DNA of 64,000 nt from assembly GCA_030018495.1 (NCBI GenBank), contig JASEFS010000013.1:31979-95978 (forward strand), written 5' to 3'. A program made the translations under genes and the position numbers. Origin of the DNA: Deltaproteobacteria bacterium (lineage in GTDB: Bacteria; Desulfobacterota; Desulfobaccia; Desulfobaccales; 0-14-0-80-60-11). Shown here in pieces: positions 1 to 7,039 of the stretch. The first letter of the stretch is position 1; each line of letters starts with the position of its first letter. The notes beneath the pieces are model-generated. The model ran no database searches and was not told the origin of the DNA. It saw nothing but the letters and a program-made list of their open reading frames with translations.

Positions 1-76
1 CCCGTCCCCGGCATGGACGACCCTTCAATGCAAGGGCAGGAAGACCCTTTTCCAGCTTGCGCAAATTAGTCTAAAT

Positions 77-97
77 GCACAGGCGGGACGCCTGTGC
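77..97. repeat. Dispersed palindrome, family A
   Basis: A 9-bp perfect stem (GCACAGGCG / CGCCTGTGC) around a 3-base loop. An identical 21-bp copy lies at 47571-47591, and related palindromes occur at 525-546, 12816-12836, 13335-13352, 22512-22525 and 38874-38892. It sits in non-coding sequence upstream of the tautomerase gene. I see no convincing gene in positions 1-220. Confidence 0.8.
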
Positions 98-220
98 CAG
101 CCACCGCCGGATGGGCTGCATGACCGCACCCATCCGAGGAAGCAAGGCAGGCCGGGCAATTGCCCTTGACATCGCCAAGAGGTCCAGGTAAGGGGAAGGG
201 AAACCACGCCGGAGAACTCC

Positions 221-424
221 ATGCCTTATGTGAATATCAAGATAACCAGGGAAGGAGCCACCCCGGAACAAAAGCTCCAGCTCATCCAGGGTGCAACCAG
301 ACTGCTGCAGGAGGTCCTGGGGAAAAACCCTCAAACCACCGTGGTGGTAATCGATGAAGTCGACACCGACAACTGGGGGATCGGTGGGGAAAGCGTCACC
401 GCGCGCAGAAAGCGGGGAGAATAA
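221..424 (+). CDS. 4-oxalocrotonate tautomerase family protein
   Basis: A 67-residue protein starting Met-Pro-Tyr-Val. In the 4-OT family the initiator Met is removed and the exposed Pro1 is the catalytic base, moving protons in keto-enol tautomerisations; the enzyme is a small cytosolic oligomer. Length and the N-terminal beta strand (PYVNIKIT) fit the family, and Arg residues near the C-terminus (ARRKRGE) are consistent with substrate binding. The ATG is preceded by a GGAG ribosome binding site. It is a single gene flanked by repeat-rich spacers, so the natural substrate cannot be inferred from neighbours. Family assignment is firm; a role in aromatic degradation is not implied. Confidence 0.9.
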   Translation: MPYVNIKITREGATPEQKLQLIQGATRLLQEVLGKNPQTTVVVIDEVDTDNWGIGGESVTARRKRGE

Positions 425-433
425 TAGGAGTGG

Positions 434-454
434 TCAGGGGTCAGGGGTCAGGGG
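434..454. repeat. Three tandem TCAGGGG units
   Basis: Three exact 7-bp copies just downstream of the tautomerase stop. A similar GGGGTCAGGGG string recurs near 26717-26727. The 240-bp spacer 425-664 otherwise holds only this tract and a palindrome at 525-546. Confidence 0.75.
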
Positions 455-524
455 CTAAGAGATTTGGGATCAGGCAGGGGTTATAAATCATTGGACCTGC
501 TCTGGCCTTAATTCCAACCGGGTG

Positions 525-546
525 GCACAGGCTTTCCAGCCTGTGC
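525..546. repeat. Dispersed palindrome, family A
   Basis: GCACAGGCT and AGCCTGTGC form a perfect 9-bp stem with a TTCC loop. It belongs to the same family as 77-97, with a variant core. It lies in the spacer between the tautomerase gene and the end of prs. Confidence 0.75.
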
Positions 547-664
547 ACTCAGGGGCAAGAGCCCGTGCTCCCGAATTCCTATCTGAGGGGAGTTCGAGGA
601 GAGGGCGGGGGCCTTCTATCTCCTGGTACTCCCTTCGAATTAGCTATTCCATAATACTATTGTT

Positions 665-1618
665 TTAAAATTGAATTTCGAAGAGCGAGCTGATGGAATC
701 CTCCTGATGGATGCCGGTTATGGCCCGGGCCAGCAGGTGTGAAACCGTGAGCTGGACGATCTTGGAGGACTTTTTCGCTTCTTCGGAGAGCGGAATGGTG
801 TCGGTCACCACCAGTCGGTTCAGGTCGGATTTTTGGATGCGGTCCACCGCGGGGCCGGAGAGCACCGCGTGGGTGCAGCAGGCGTTGACATTCAAGGCTC
901 CGTGACCCTTAATGACCTGGGCCGCCTGGGTCAGGGTGCCGGCGGTGTCCACGATATCGTCCATAATCACCACCTCTTTGCCCAGAACGTCGCCGATGAG
1001 GTTCATGGCCTTGGCCTTGCCCGGCGCGTCCCGCCGCTTGTCGATCAGCCCCAAAGTCGCGCCCAGGCGCTTGGCGTAAGCCCGGGCCCGGGCCACGCCG
1101 CCGGCGTCCGGGGAGACGATGGCCAAGTCGTTCTTGAAATGGTCGTGAATATAGGGAATCATCACAGGCGAGCCGTAGAGGTTGTCCACCGGGATGTCGA
1201 AAAACCCCTGTATCTGGCCCACGTGCAGGTCCATAGTGAGGATGCGGCTGGCCCCTGCGGTGGTGATGAGGTCGGCCACCAGCTTGGCGGTGATGGGGAC
1301 GCGGGGCGCCACCTTGCGGTCCTGGCGGGCATAGCCGAAATAGGGAATCACCGCGGTGATGCGCCGGGCCGAGGCCCTTTTCACCGCGTCGATCATGATC
1401 AGCAGCTCCATCAAATTCTGATTGGCCGGCGGGCAGGTGGGCTGAATCAGGAAGACGTCCCGGCCGCGTACATTTTCGCCTATCTCCACCCGGATTTCGC
1501 TGTCGCTGAACGTCGTCACCAGGGCCTGGCCCAAGGGCACCTTAAGATGCGCGCAGATTTTCTGGGCCAACTCCGGATTGGCGTTGCCCGTAAAGATACG
1601 CAGATCATTATTCAGCAT
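665..1618 (-). CDS. prs: Ribose-phosphate pyrophosphokinase (PRPP synthase)
   Basis: A 317-residue protein of standard length. The enzyme transfers pyrophosphate from ATP to ribose 5-phosphate to give PRPP for purine, pyrimidine, NAD, His and Trp synthesis in the cytosol. Visible landmarks are the N-terminal half with the FGYARQDRK flexible-loop motif near residue 100, the [11 protein letters not shown] segment, and the PRPP-binding loop [14 protein letters not shown] near residue 220. The ATG start fits the family N-terminus ([20 protein letters not shown]). sfsA lies 61 bp upstream on the same strand. No ispE or 50S L25 gene, which often neighbour prs, is present between prs and the edge of the window. 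Confidence 0.97.
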   Translation of the reverse strand: MLNNDLRIFTGNANPELAQKICAHLKVPLGQALVTTFSDSEIRVEIGENVRGRDVFLIQPTCPPANQNLMELLIMIDAVKRASARRITAVIPYFGYARQDRKVAPRVPITAKLVADLITTAGASRILTMDLHVGQIQGFFDIPVDNLYGSPVMIPYIHDHFKNDLAIVSPDAGGVARARAYAKRLGATLGLIDKRRDAPGKAKAMNLIGDVLGKEVVIMDDIVDTAGTLTQAAQVIKGHGALNVNACCTHAVLSGPAVDRIQKSDLNRLVVTDTIPLSEEAKKSSKIVQLTVSHLLARAITGIHQEDSISSLFEIQF

Positions 1619-1679
1619 GTGGGATTTATTCCTTGGATATCATTGGGGATTGATGCGTATCCCATCAGGGGTCGGCGCG

Positions 1680-2378
1680 TTATATTAAATCAAACGGCAG
1701 AGATTCGGCAAGGGTAATTTCGGGGGGAGTGACAATTTCCTGGAAAACCGCGATCTTTACGCCATTGTTGTGGGCCCTGGCTAATTCTGCGGCATAGGCG
1801 GGGTCAACCCTGGCTGCCGGACGGAAAATTTCCGCATCGCCCCGTTGCACCACAAAGATCTGCCAGCATTCGTGGCCCTGGCGGGCGAGAGCCTGCAACT
1901 CCAGGAGATGGCGGCGCCCCCGGCTGGTAACCCCATCCGGAAACAACGCCACTCCATTCTCCACCCAGGTAACGCTTTTCACTTCTATGAACAGAAGATG
2001 CCCGCCTGCGTCCGCCACGAAATCCAGGCGCCCGCCGCCGAAGAGGGTGACTTCGGGCCGGCAGCGCACCAGCGGCGGACATCCGGGCAGCCCCGGCCCT
2101 TGCAGGGCTTTGCCGATCAGGCGGTTGGGCACCAAAGTGTCGATGCAGGTCCAGCCGTCGGCAATCCGGGAAAAGCGCCAGGTGTAGAGGGTCTTGCGGC
2201 CGGAGCGCGCGTCTCTGGTCAGCAGGAGCTCCAGGCCGGGAGCCATACAGCCCGTCAGGGCCCCGGAGTTGGGCACATGCACCCAGACGCGCTCCCCTCC
2301 GGTCAATTCCACTTCCGCCAAAAACCGCTTTTCCCGGCGCAGGAAAAGGCCGGGAATCAAAGGGGAATCAAAGCGCAC
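1680..2378 (-). CDS. sfsA: SfsA family protein (sugar fermentation stimulation)
   Basis: A 232-residue protein matching SfsA in length and motifs: an N-terminal OB-fold-like part (VHVPNSGALTG around residue 35-45) and a C-terminal nuclease-like half with FIEVKSVTW and FPDGVTSRGRRHL around residues 130-155. In E. coli SfsA was named for effects on maltose metabolism and binds DNA; its biochemical role remains poorly defined. The start is GTG at 2378. It lies immediately upstream of prs on the minus strand and could be co-transcribed with it. Confidence 0.93.
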   Translation of the reverse strand: MRFDSPLIPGLFLRREKRFLAEVELTGGERVWVHVPNSGALTGCMAPGLELLLTRDARSGRKTLYTWRFSRIADGWTCIDTLVPNRLIGKALQGPGLPGCPPLVRCRPEVTLFGGGRLDFVADAGGHLLFIEVKSVTWVENGVALFPDGVTSRGRRHLLELQALARQGHECWQIFVVQRGDAEIFRPAARVDPAYAAELARAHNNGVKIAVFQEIVTPPEITLAESLPFDLI

Positions 2379-2451
2379 GGAAGAAAGGGAAGCTTGCAGG
2401 ATTTAAGCGGTTAGGCCGGTAGCGTTTTAGCGGGCCTTCCTTTGAATTTTA

Positions 2452-2483
2452 ACCGAAAACTGAAAACTGAAAACCGAAAACCG
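2452..2483. repeat. Tandem 7-bp repeat (ACYGAAA)n
   Basis: Four and a half copies of a 7-bp unit alternating ACCGAAA and ACTGAAA, in the spacer between sfsA and the outer-membrane-like gene. It ends just before the stop codon of that gene. Confidence 0.75.
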
Positions 2484-2485
2484 CC

Positions 2486-3091
2486 TTAAAAGGCGTACCA
2501 CACCCGGAACCAGTTTTGAAAGCCTTCCTTGCGGTCGCTGTTGCCGGTATCCACTTGGCTTTGAAAGGTGAAGCTCCAGCGCCCCAGGTCATACTTGATG
2601 CCGGGCCCGAACCCCATGACCATGTCGCCGTAGCGCTTCTGGAAATAGGAGGCATCGTCGGTTTTCGGGTGGTACAAAAAGCCGCTCAGCCCGACGCGCA
2701 AGTTGGGAAGCAAAGCATAATCCATGGAATACTTAAACAACAGCGGCGATTGCACCGGGATTTCCGGTCTGAAGTTGGTTTTGTCGCCATTATAAAGGAA
2801 GGAAATGCGCACCTCGACATCGTGAGAAAATCTCAAAACGGCATCGTCGTCAGCAGGCCCCGTCAGGAGACCGCCGAAAGGGGCTTTGCCTGACCAGATA
2901 AGATGCGAATCCTTGTCAGAAGGCTTATCGCCGAAGAGTTGGGCTTCCATGGGGGATTGGGAGATATCGGCGGCGACGGGTGAAATCCAGGTAGGCCATG
3001 AGGTCGAGGCATTGCTCAGTCCCGGCCATACGGCCAGAGACAGCAACCCGATGATCGCGACCAGCCAGGTCTTCCCCCGCTGACCCAGCAT
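2486..3091 (-). CDS. Putative exported outer-membrane beta-barrel protein
   Basis: A 201-residue protein that I do not assign to a named family. Residues 1-30 form a signal peptide (basic QRGK, then a hydrophobic stretch ending near LSNAS). The mature part has alternating polar and hydrophobic segments typical of beta strands (VEVRISFLYNG, LRVGLSGFLYH, WSFTFQSQVDTG) and ends with Phe in VWYAF, the usual C-terminal signature of barrels handled by the BAM complex. The ATG is preceded by a GGGGGA ribosome binding site. It stands alone between sfsA and hemC. A transport or structural role is possible but not shown by the sequence. Confidence 0.8.
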   Translation of the reverse strand: MLGQRGKTWLVAIIGLLSLAVWPGLSNASTSWPTWISPVAADISQSPMEAQLFGDKPSDKDSHLIWSGKAPFGGLLTGPADDDAVLRFSHDVEVRISFLYNGDKTNFRPEIPVQSPLLFKYSMDYALLPNLRVGLSGFLYHPKTDDASYFQKRYGDMVMGFGPGIKYDLGRWSFTFQSQVDTGNSDRKEGFQNWFRVWYAF

Positions 3092-3162
3092 TTCTTATCC
3101 CCCTTTTTTTATGTCCCAATTTTAATATTAAATTGTGAGCTTTGTGAAGTCAAGGGAAAGAG

Positions 3163-4101
3163 TTACAAAGCCCGCCCGTAAATCTCAGACAGGATCTCCC
3201 GGCCTCCCATATCCAGGAGGCGTTCCGCCAGAGTCCGGCCGATGCCTGCCGCTTCCTCAGTCGGCCCGGAAGCGCGCTCCCGGAGCACGGTGCGGCCGTC
3301 CATGTCGCTGATCAGGGCCTCCAGGGTGAGATGCTCGCGGTCCACCGTCCCCAGCGCCGCCACCGGCACCAGGCAGCCGCCTTCCAGGCGCTCCAGGAAG
3401 GCCCGCTCCGCGGTCACGGCAATGCGGCTGGGGGGGTCGTCCAGGAAAGCGAGAATTTCCGCCATCTCCCGGTCCTGCTCCCGGATTTCCAGTCCCAGGG
3501 CGCCCTGGCTGACAGCCGGGAGCATTTCTTCGGTTGACAGGAAGCCCCGGGGGATGTGGCTGAGCCCCAGGCGCTTGAGCCCCGCCGCGGCCAGAATGAT
3601 GGCATCCAGCCCCTGTTCCGTCATCTTGCGCAGGCGGGTGTCCACATTGCCCCTCAGATGCACCACTTCCAGGTCCGGCCGCCGGTGCAGAATCTGCACG
3701 CGGCGGCGCAGGCTGCCGGTGCCGATCCGGCCGCCGGGGGGAATCTCGGCCAGTGAATTATAAGTATTGGAGATAAAGGCGTCCCGCCAATCCTCCCGCC
3801 GCGGCACCGCGCCCAGGGTGCAGCCTGCGGGCATCTCGGCAGGCATGTCCTTGAGGCTGTGGACGGCCAAATCCACTTCGCCGGCCAGCAGAGCCTCTTC
3901 GATTTCCTTGATAAACAGGCCCTTGCCCCCCACCTTGGCCAAGGGCACATCCTTGAGCTTGTCCCCTGTGGTCTTGATGACGACCAACTCGGTGGAGAGC
4001 TGGGGATGGTGCTCCTTCAACCTATGCTCCACCTGGCGGGTTTGGGCCAGGGCCAGGGCGCTGCCCCGGGTGCCGAGGCGGATAGTGCGGGTGAACGCCA
4101 C
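3163..4101 (-). CDS. hemC: Porphobilinogen deaminase (hydroxymethylbilane synthase)
   Basis: A 312-residue protein of normal length. It polymerises four porphobilinogen units into hydroxymethylbilane in tetrapyrrole synthesis. The family N-terminus RLGTRGSALALAQ, the catalytic-loop motif AVHSLKDMP near residue 80, GTGSLRRRVQ near 125, and LEGGCLVPVAA near residue 240, whose Cys carries the dipyrromethane cofactor, are all visible. The start is GTG, three bases after the stop of the upstream FmdB-type gene, so translation is probably coupled. Other hem genes are not in the window. Confidence 0.97.
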   Translation of the reverse strand: MAFTRTIRLGTRGSALALAQTRQVEHRLKEHHPQLSTELVVIKTTGDKLKDVPLAKVGGKGLFIKEIEEALLAGEVDLAVHSLKDMPAEMPAGCTLGAVPRREDWRDAFISNTYNSLAEIPPGGRIGTGSLRRRVQILHRRPDLEVVHLRGNVDTRLRKMTEQGLDAIILAAAGLKRLGLSHIPRGFLSTEEMLPAVSQGALGLEIREQDREMAEILAFLDDPPSRIAVTAERAFLERLEGGCLVPVAALGTVDREHLTLEALISDMDGRTVLRERASGPTEEAAGIGRTLAERLLDMGGREILSEIYGRAL

Positions 4102-4104
4102 GCT

Positions 4105-4344
4105 TTATCCGCAGGAACTGCAGGAAGTGGCCGAACAGCCGCTGCAGGAGCTGGAGCTCTTGGAAGAAGACGATGACGGCGTGGACATGAACGAATGATA
4201 GTCCACTTTAAAGGCGCAGGCGCTCATCAGCTTCTTTACGTCCTTTTGACCGCAGAACGGACATTCCACCTCCGGGTCGCTGCCGAACACCAGCTTTTCG
4301 AAGTCCTTATCGCAACCGGCGCAGTGAAACTCAAAGATAGGCAT
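4105..4344 (-). CDS. FmdB-type zinc ribbon protein with Ser/Cys-rich tail
   Basis: A 79-residue protein. The N-terminal half is an FmdB/CxxC zinc ribbon (FHCAGCDKDFE then VECPFCGQKDV, two CxxC pairs). The C-terminal 28 residues are nearly all Ser, Cys and Gly (CSGCSATSCSSCG), adding five further cysteines. FmdB-type proteins are widespread and mostly of unknown function; metal binding is expected from the CxxC pairs. It ends three bases before hemC, suggesting one transcript. The Cys-rich tail could bind metal or an iron-sulphur cluster, which is inference. Confidence 0.88.
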   Translation of the reverse strand: MPIFEFHCAGCDKDFEKLVFGSDPEVECPFCGQKDVKKLMSACAFKVDYHSFMSTPSSSSSKSSSSCSGCSATSCSSCG

Positions 4345-4403
4345 GATCCTGTTAATCCTCCTGAAATTACCGTCTCGGGCGAAAAATTAAAACCAGGACA
4401 GGT

Positions 4404-4910
4404 TCAGTTCATTCGCCACAAGGCAAAATTCAATACCGCCGCAAAACTCACCCAAAGCCAGTAGGGCAAAAGCAGCAGGCCGGCGGCGGGCGCCAGACGC
4501 CAAAACTTCATCAGAGTCCCCAGGATGGCCAGCCACAGGAGCACAATCTCTGCGAAGGCCAACCCCGGCTGCTTAAGCCCGAAAAAGAGGAACGACCAGA
4601 GGCCGTTCAGCAGAAGCTGGAGCACAAACAGCCCCAAAGCCGGCCCGGCGTCGCCGAAGTCCCGGTCGCGCCATACCAGCCATGCAGCCACGGCCATCAT
4701 GATATACAGAATGGTCCACACCGGCCCGAAAACCCATCCGGGCGGGGTGAAGACGGGCTTGGCCAATTGCCGGTACCAAACTTCCGGGGTGAACTGCGAG
4801 CCGAAGGCGGCCACCCCGAAGCATAAGGCCAGCCAGAAAAAAAGGCCCGACCACGAACGTCCGGTGCTTATTTCTCCGTCAGGCTTGCCTCCGGGCGCGG
4901 CAGTATTCAC
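4404..4910 (-). CDS. tspO: TspO/MBR family membrane protein
   Basis: A 168-residue protein with five predicted membrane helices, as in the TspO/translocator protein family. Diagnostic segments are the first helix (LFFWLALCFGVAAFG), WYRQLAKPVFTPPGWVFGPVW in the first loop and second helix, and NGLWSFLFFGLKQPGLAF. TspO binds porphyrins and affects tetrapyrrole efflux or breakdown in several bacteria. Its position two genes upstream of hemC on the same strand suits a tetrapyrrole-linked role. The assigned start is GTG at 4910 without a clear ribosome binding site, so the first 20 or so residues are uncertain. Confidence 0.93.
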   Translation of the reverse strand: MNTAAPGGKPDGEISTGRSWSGLFFWLALCFGVAAFGSQFTPEVWYRQLAKPVFTPPGWVFGPVWTILYIMMAVAAWLVWRDRDFGDAGPALGLFVLQLLLNGLWSFLFFGLKQPGLAFAEIVLLWLAILGTLMKFWRLAPAAGLLLLPYWLWVSFAAVLNFALWRMN

Positions 4911-5029
4911 AATAATTTATTATAATCATTTTTTGCTCAAATGCATTATAGGCACATATTTTGCCGCGGTCAGCGGCTCCATTCCTTGGGTGAAGAGGAC
5001 AATGGACAAGATCGGCGGATTGGAAGAAA

Positions 5030-5407
5030 TTACTTCCGCTCCACCCGCACCGTCGCTCCTTCCGGTATGAGCCCCAGGCAGCAGGGATCGCCGCTGATTT
5101 TGCCTACCAGATTGACCGCGCTGGCCGGGCGGATTTCCCCGGGCACGCTGGTAGGCGTCAGCCCGAAGAACAGGCAGAAAGCCTTGCCCGAGGGCCAGTA
5201 GGCCAGGTCCCCCACGTCCACCTTCATGGCGGCGGTGTCGTCCAGGTCCTGCACCACCTGGGGCACAGGGAAATAAATCTCGTCGCCCCAACGGTGGGCT
5301 TGCCCCTCAAAGGGCAGGGCGTCCGCCAAAGCCCTGGCGGTGGGGGTGTCCGTGAGATATCCCTCCAGTCGCACATTTTCTGCAATAATCACAATCTCAG
5401 TGGGCAT
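5030..5407 (-). CDS. Cyclophilin-like fold protein (TM1367/DUF369-type)
   Basis: A 125-residue protein beginning MPTEIVIIAENVRLEG. The small beta-barrel pattern, with LPFEGQAHRWGDEIYFPVP and VGDLAYWPSGKAFCLFFG, fits the cyclophilin-like family typified by TM1367, whose members lack proven prolyl isomerase activity. The start at 5407 is chosen over a longer frame because it has a GGAGGA ribosome binding site. It overlaps the stop of the upstream gene (5397-6356) by 11 bp, so the two are very likely co-expressed. The function of the pair is unknown. Confidence 0.85.
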   Translation of the reverse strand: MPTEIVIIAENVRLEGYLTDTPTARALADALPFEGQAHRWGDEIYFPVPQVVQDLDDTAAMKVDVGDLAYWPSGKAFCLFFGLTPTSVPGEIRPASAVNLVGKISGDPCCLGLIPEGATVRVERK

Positions 5408-6356
5408 GATCTTCCTCCCATGTTTCCGCCGCCAGCGCGGCCAGCAAGGGCAAAAGGATTTCATGATGGCCGGTCAGGGCATACCCCCGGCCCGTGCCCA
5501 AGGTAGGCCGCCGCACCACGTTGGTGAGGGGCCGGTAATGCTGAATAAAGTCCAGGTTGACGGTAGTGACGGACTCCACCCGATGTCCCAGGTTCCGGGC
5601 CAGGGTCAGGGCCTTGACAAAAACCTCGGGCAGGATTACGGCAGAGCCCAGGTTCAGGTACATGCCTTCGGCCAGTTCGCTCACCAGCGCGGCAAACAGG
5701 CGAAAATCCAGATGAGTGGCGGCCCCCAGGGCCTCGGGGTCCATTGACGGATGCAAGTGAATGATATCGGTGCCGATGGCTACATGCACCGTGGCCGGCA
5801 CCTGATGCGCCGCGGTCGCGGCCAGGATGCTCAGGTCCTTGCAGGGAAAATCGCTTTCCAGGAGCCGCCGGCCCACCGCCTGGCCCAAACCCAGGCCGGC
5901 CCGCCCGGCCCAGGAGACGGCTTCATTGAGGAACTCCGCCGTTTCCCTGGCCATGCCGAAGCGGCCGCAGCCTATCTCCTGGTCCACGTCCTCGGAAGTC
6001 TGACCGGCCATGGCAATTTCCGCGTCGTGGATGATGCCGGCGCCGTTTAAGGCCACCCCGGTGATCAGGCCCCGGCGGATGAGATCGATTATGACCGGAT
6101 TGAGGCCCACCTTGATGGGATGCGCGCCCATGCCCAAAATAACCTGCCGTTTGGCTCGCCTGATTTTTACCCAGGCCGCAGCTATTTCCCGCAAGTCCCG
6201 GCTTGCCAGAATGTCCGGCAGCCGGTCCACGAAATCCCGGAAAGTCCCGCCTTTTTCCCAAGCCCGGCCGAAACTTTGCCGGCTGACCTTGGACCGGCGC
6301 TCTTTGAGACTGTAAGTCTTGATGCCTGACAGGGACAGGGGCTCAATTTTTTTCAT
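5397..6356 (-). CDS. Conserved protein, remotely deoxyhypusine-synthase-like
   Basis: A 319-residue cytosolic protein without a confident named function. Residues about 70-115 read VILGMGAHPIKVGLNPVIID followed by a segment with NGAGIIHDAEIAMAG. This resembles the NAD-binding core of deoxyhypusine synthase, where an extended strand-Gly-helix is followed by a hydrophobic strand and a Gly-x-x-x-x-x-x-Asp turn. I recall similar uncharacterised proteins in Deltaproteobacteria. Bacteria lack eIF5A hypusination, so a different substrate, perhaps in polyamine metabolism, would be expected. It overlaps the cyclophilin-like gene. The CDS is certain; the family link is inference from motif shape only. 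Confidence 0.8.
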   Translation of the reverse strand: MKKIEPLSLSGIKTYSLKERRSKVSRQSFGRAWEKGGTFRDFVDRLPDILASRDLREIAAAWVKIRRAKRQVILGMGAHPIKVGLNPVIIDLIRRGLITGVALNGAGIIHDAEIAMAGQTSEDVDQEIGCGRFGMARETAEFLNEAVSWAGRAGLGLGQAVGRRLLESDFPCKDLSILAATAAHQVPATVHVAIGTDIIHLHPSMDPEALGAATHLDFRLFAALVSELAEGMYLNLGSAVILPEVFVKALTLARNLGHRVESVTTVNLDFIQHYRPLTNVVRRPTLGTGRGYALTGHHEILLPLLAALAAETWEEDHAH

Positions 6357-6394
6357 TTGAGTAGAAGCACCTTTTAAAAATTAACCCGAAGGGC

Positions 6395-6988
6395 TCAAGA
6401 ATCCGCAAACTTCTCCGGGAACAGGAGGAAGTCAACCAGGTCGCACAAGACATGCCCTACCAGGATATGCATCTCCTGAATCCGAGGAGTATTGCGGGAA
6501 GGGACCACGATGGCCGCCTCCGCCTGGCCCGCCACCGGGCCGCCGTCGCCGCCGCTCAGGGCCATGGTCCTGAGGCCCAAAGCCCGCGCCTCTTCCAGAG
6601 CCAAGACGACGTTAAGGGAGGAGCCGCTGGTGCTGATGCCCCAGGCCACGTCTCCGGGCCGCCCCAAGGCCTTTACCTGCTTGACGAAAACCTCGGCAAA
6701 GGCGTAATCGTTGGCGATGCTCGTCAACACCGACGTGTCCGTAGTGAGGGCCAGGGCCGCCAGGGGCGGGCGCTCGACCTGAAAGCGGTTGACAAACTCC
6801 GCGGCGATATGCTGGGCGTCGGCCGCGCTGCCGCCGTTGCCGAAAATGAGGACTTTGCCGCCGGCTTTGAAGGTGTCGGCCAGCAGGCGGGCCGCGGCCG
6901 CAATGGTTTCGGCATGTTCCGCCACCAGGCGCTCCATGAGGCGCCGGGCATCCGCCACCGCGCCGGCCAGTCGGGCCAAGAGGTCCAT
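6395..6988 (-). CDS. gmhA: Phosphoheptose isomerase (SIS domain)
   Basis: A 197-residue SIS-domain protein. GmhA converts sedoheptulose 7-phosphate to D-glycero-D-manno-heptose 7-phosphate, the first step of LPS core heptose synthesis. Key segments are VLIFGNGGSAADAQHIAAEF (residues 47-66, with the GNGGSAADA signature), the second phosphate-binding part SGSSLNVV near residue 120, and IQEMHILVGHVLCD near the C-terminus with the conserved Glu and His. The ATG has a strong GGAGGGAAC ribosome binding site. It is consistent with an LPS-bearing outer membrane; no other heptose genes are in the window. Confidence 0.95.
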   Translation of the reverse strand: MDLLARLAGAVADARRLMERLVAEHAETIAAAARLLADTFKAGGKVLIFGNGGSAADAQHIAAEFVNRFQVERPPLAALALTTDTSVLTSIANDYAFAEVFVKQVKALGRPGDVAWGISTSGSSLNVVLALEEARALGLRTMALSGGDGGPVAGQAEAAIVVPSRNTPRIQEMHILVGHVLCDLVDFLLFPEKFADS

Positions 6989-7039
6989 GTTCCCTCCTGT
7001 AAATATGTCGCTCGTTCTCAGTTTAACCAGCCGGAGATA

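Noticed and set aside
71..334. 87-codon minus-strand frame over the tautomerase gene
   Set aside because: It is antisense to the tautomerase and reads through the family A palindrome; no independent support.
833..1717. 294-codon plus-strand frame over prs
   Set aside because: Antisense to prs, which has all family motifs. High GC creates long shadow frames.
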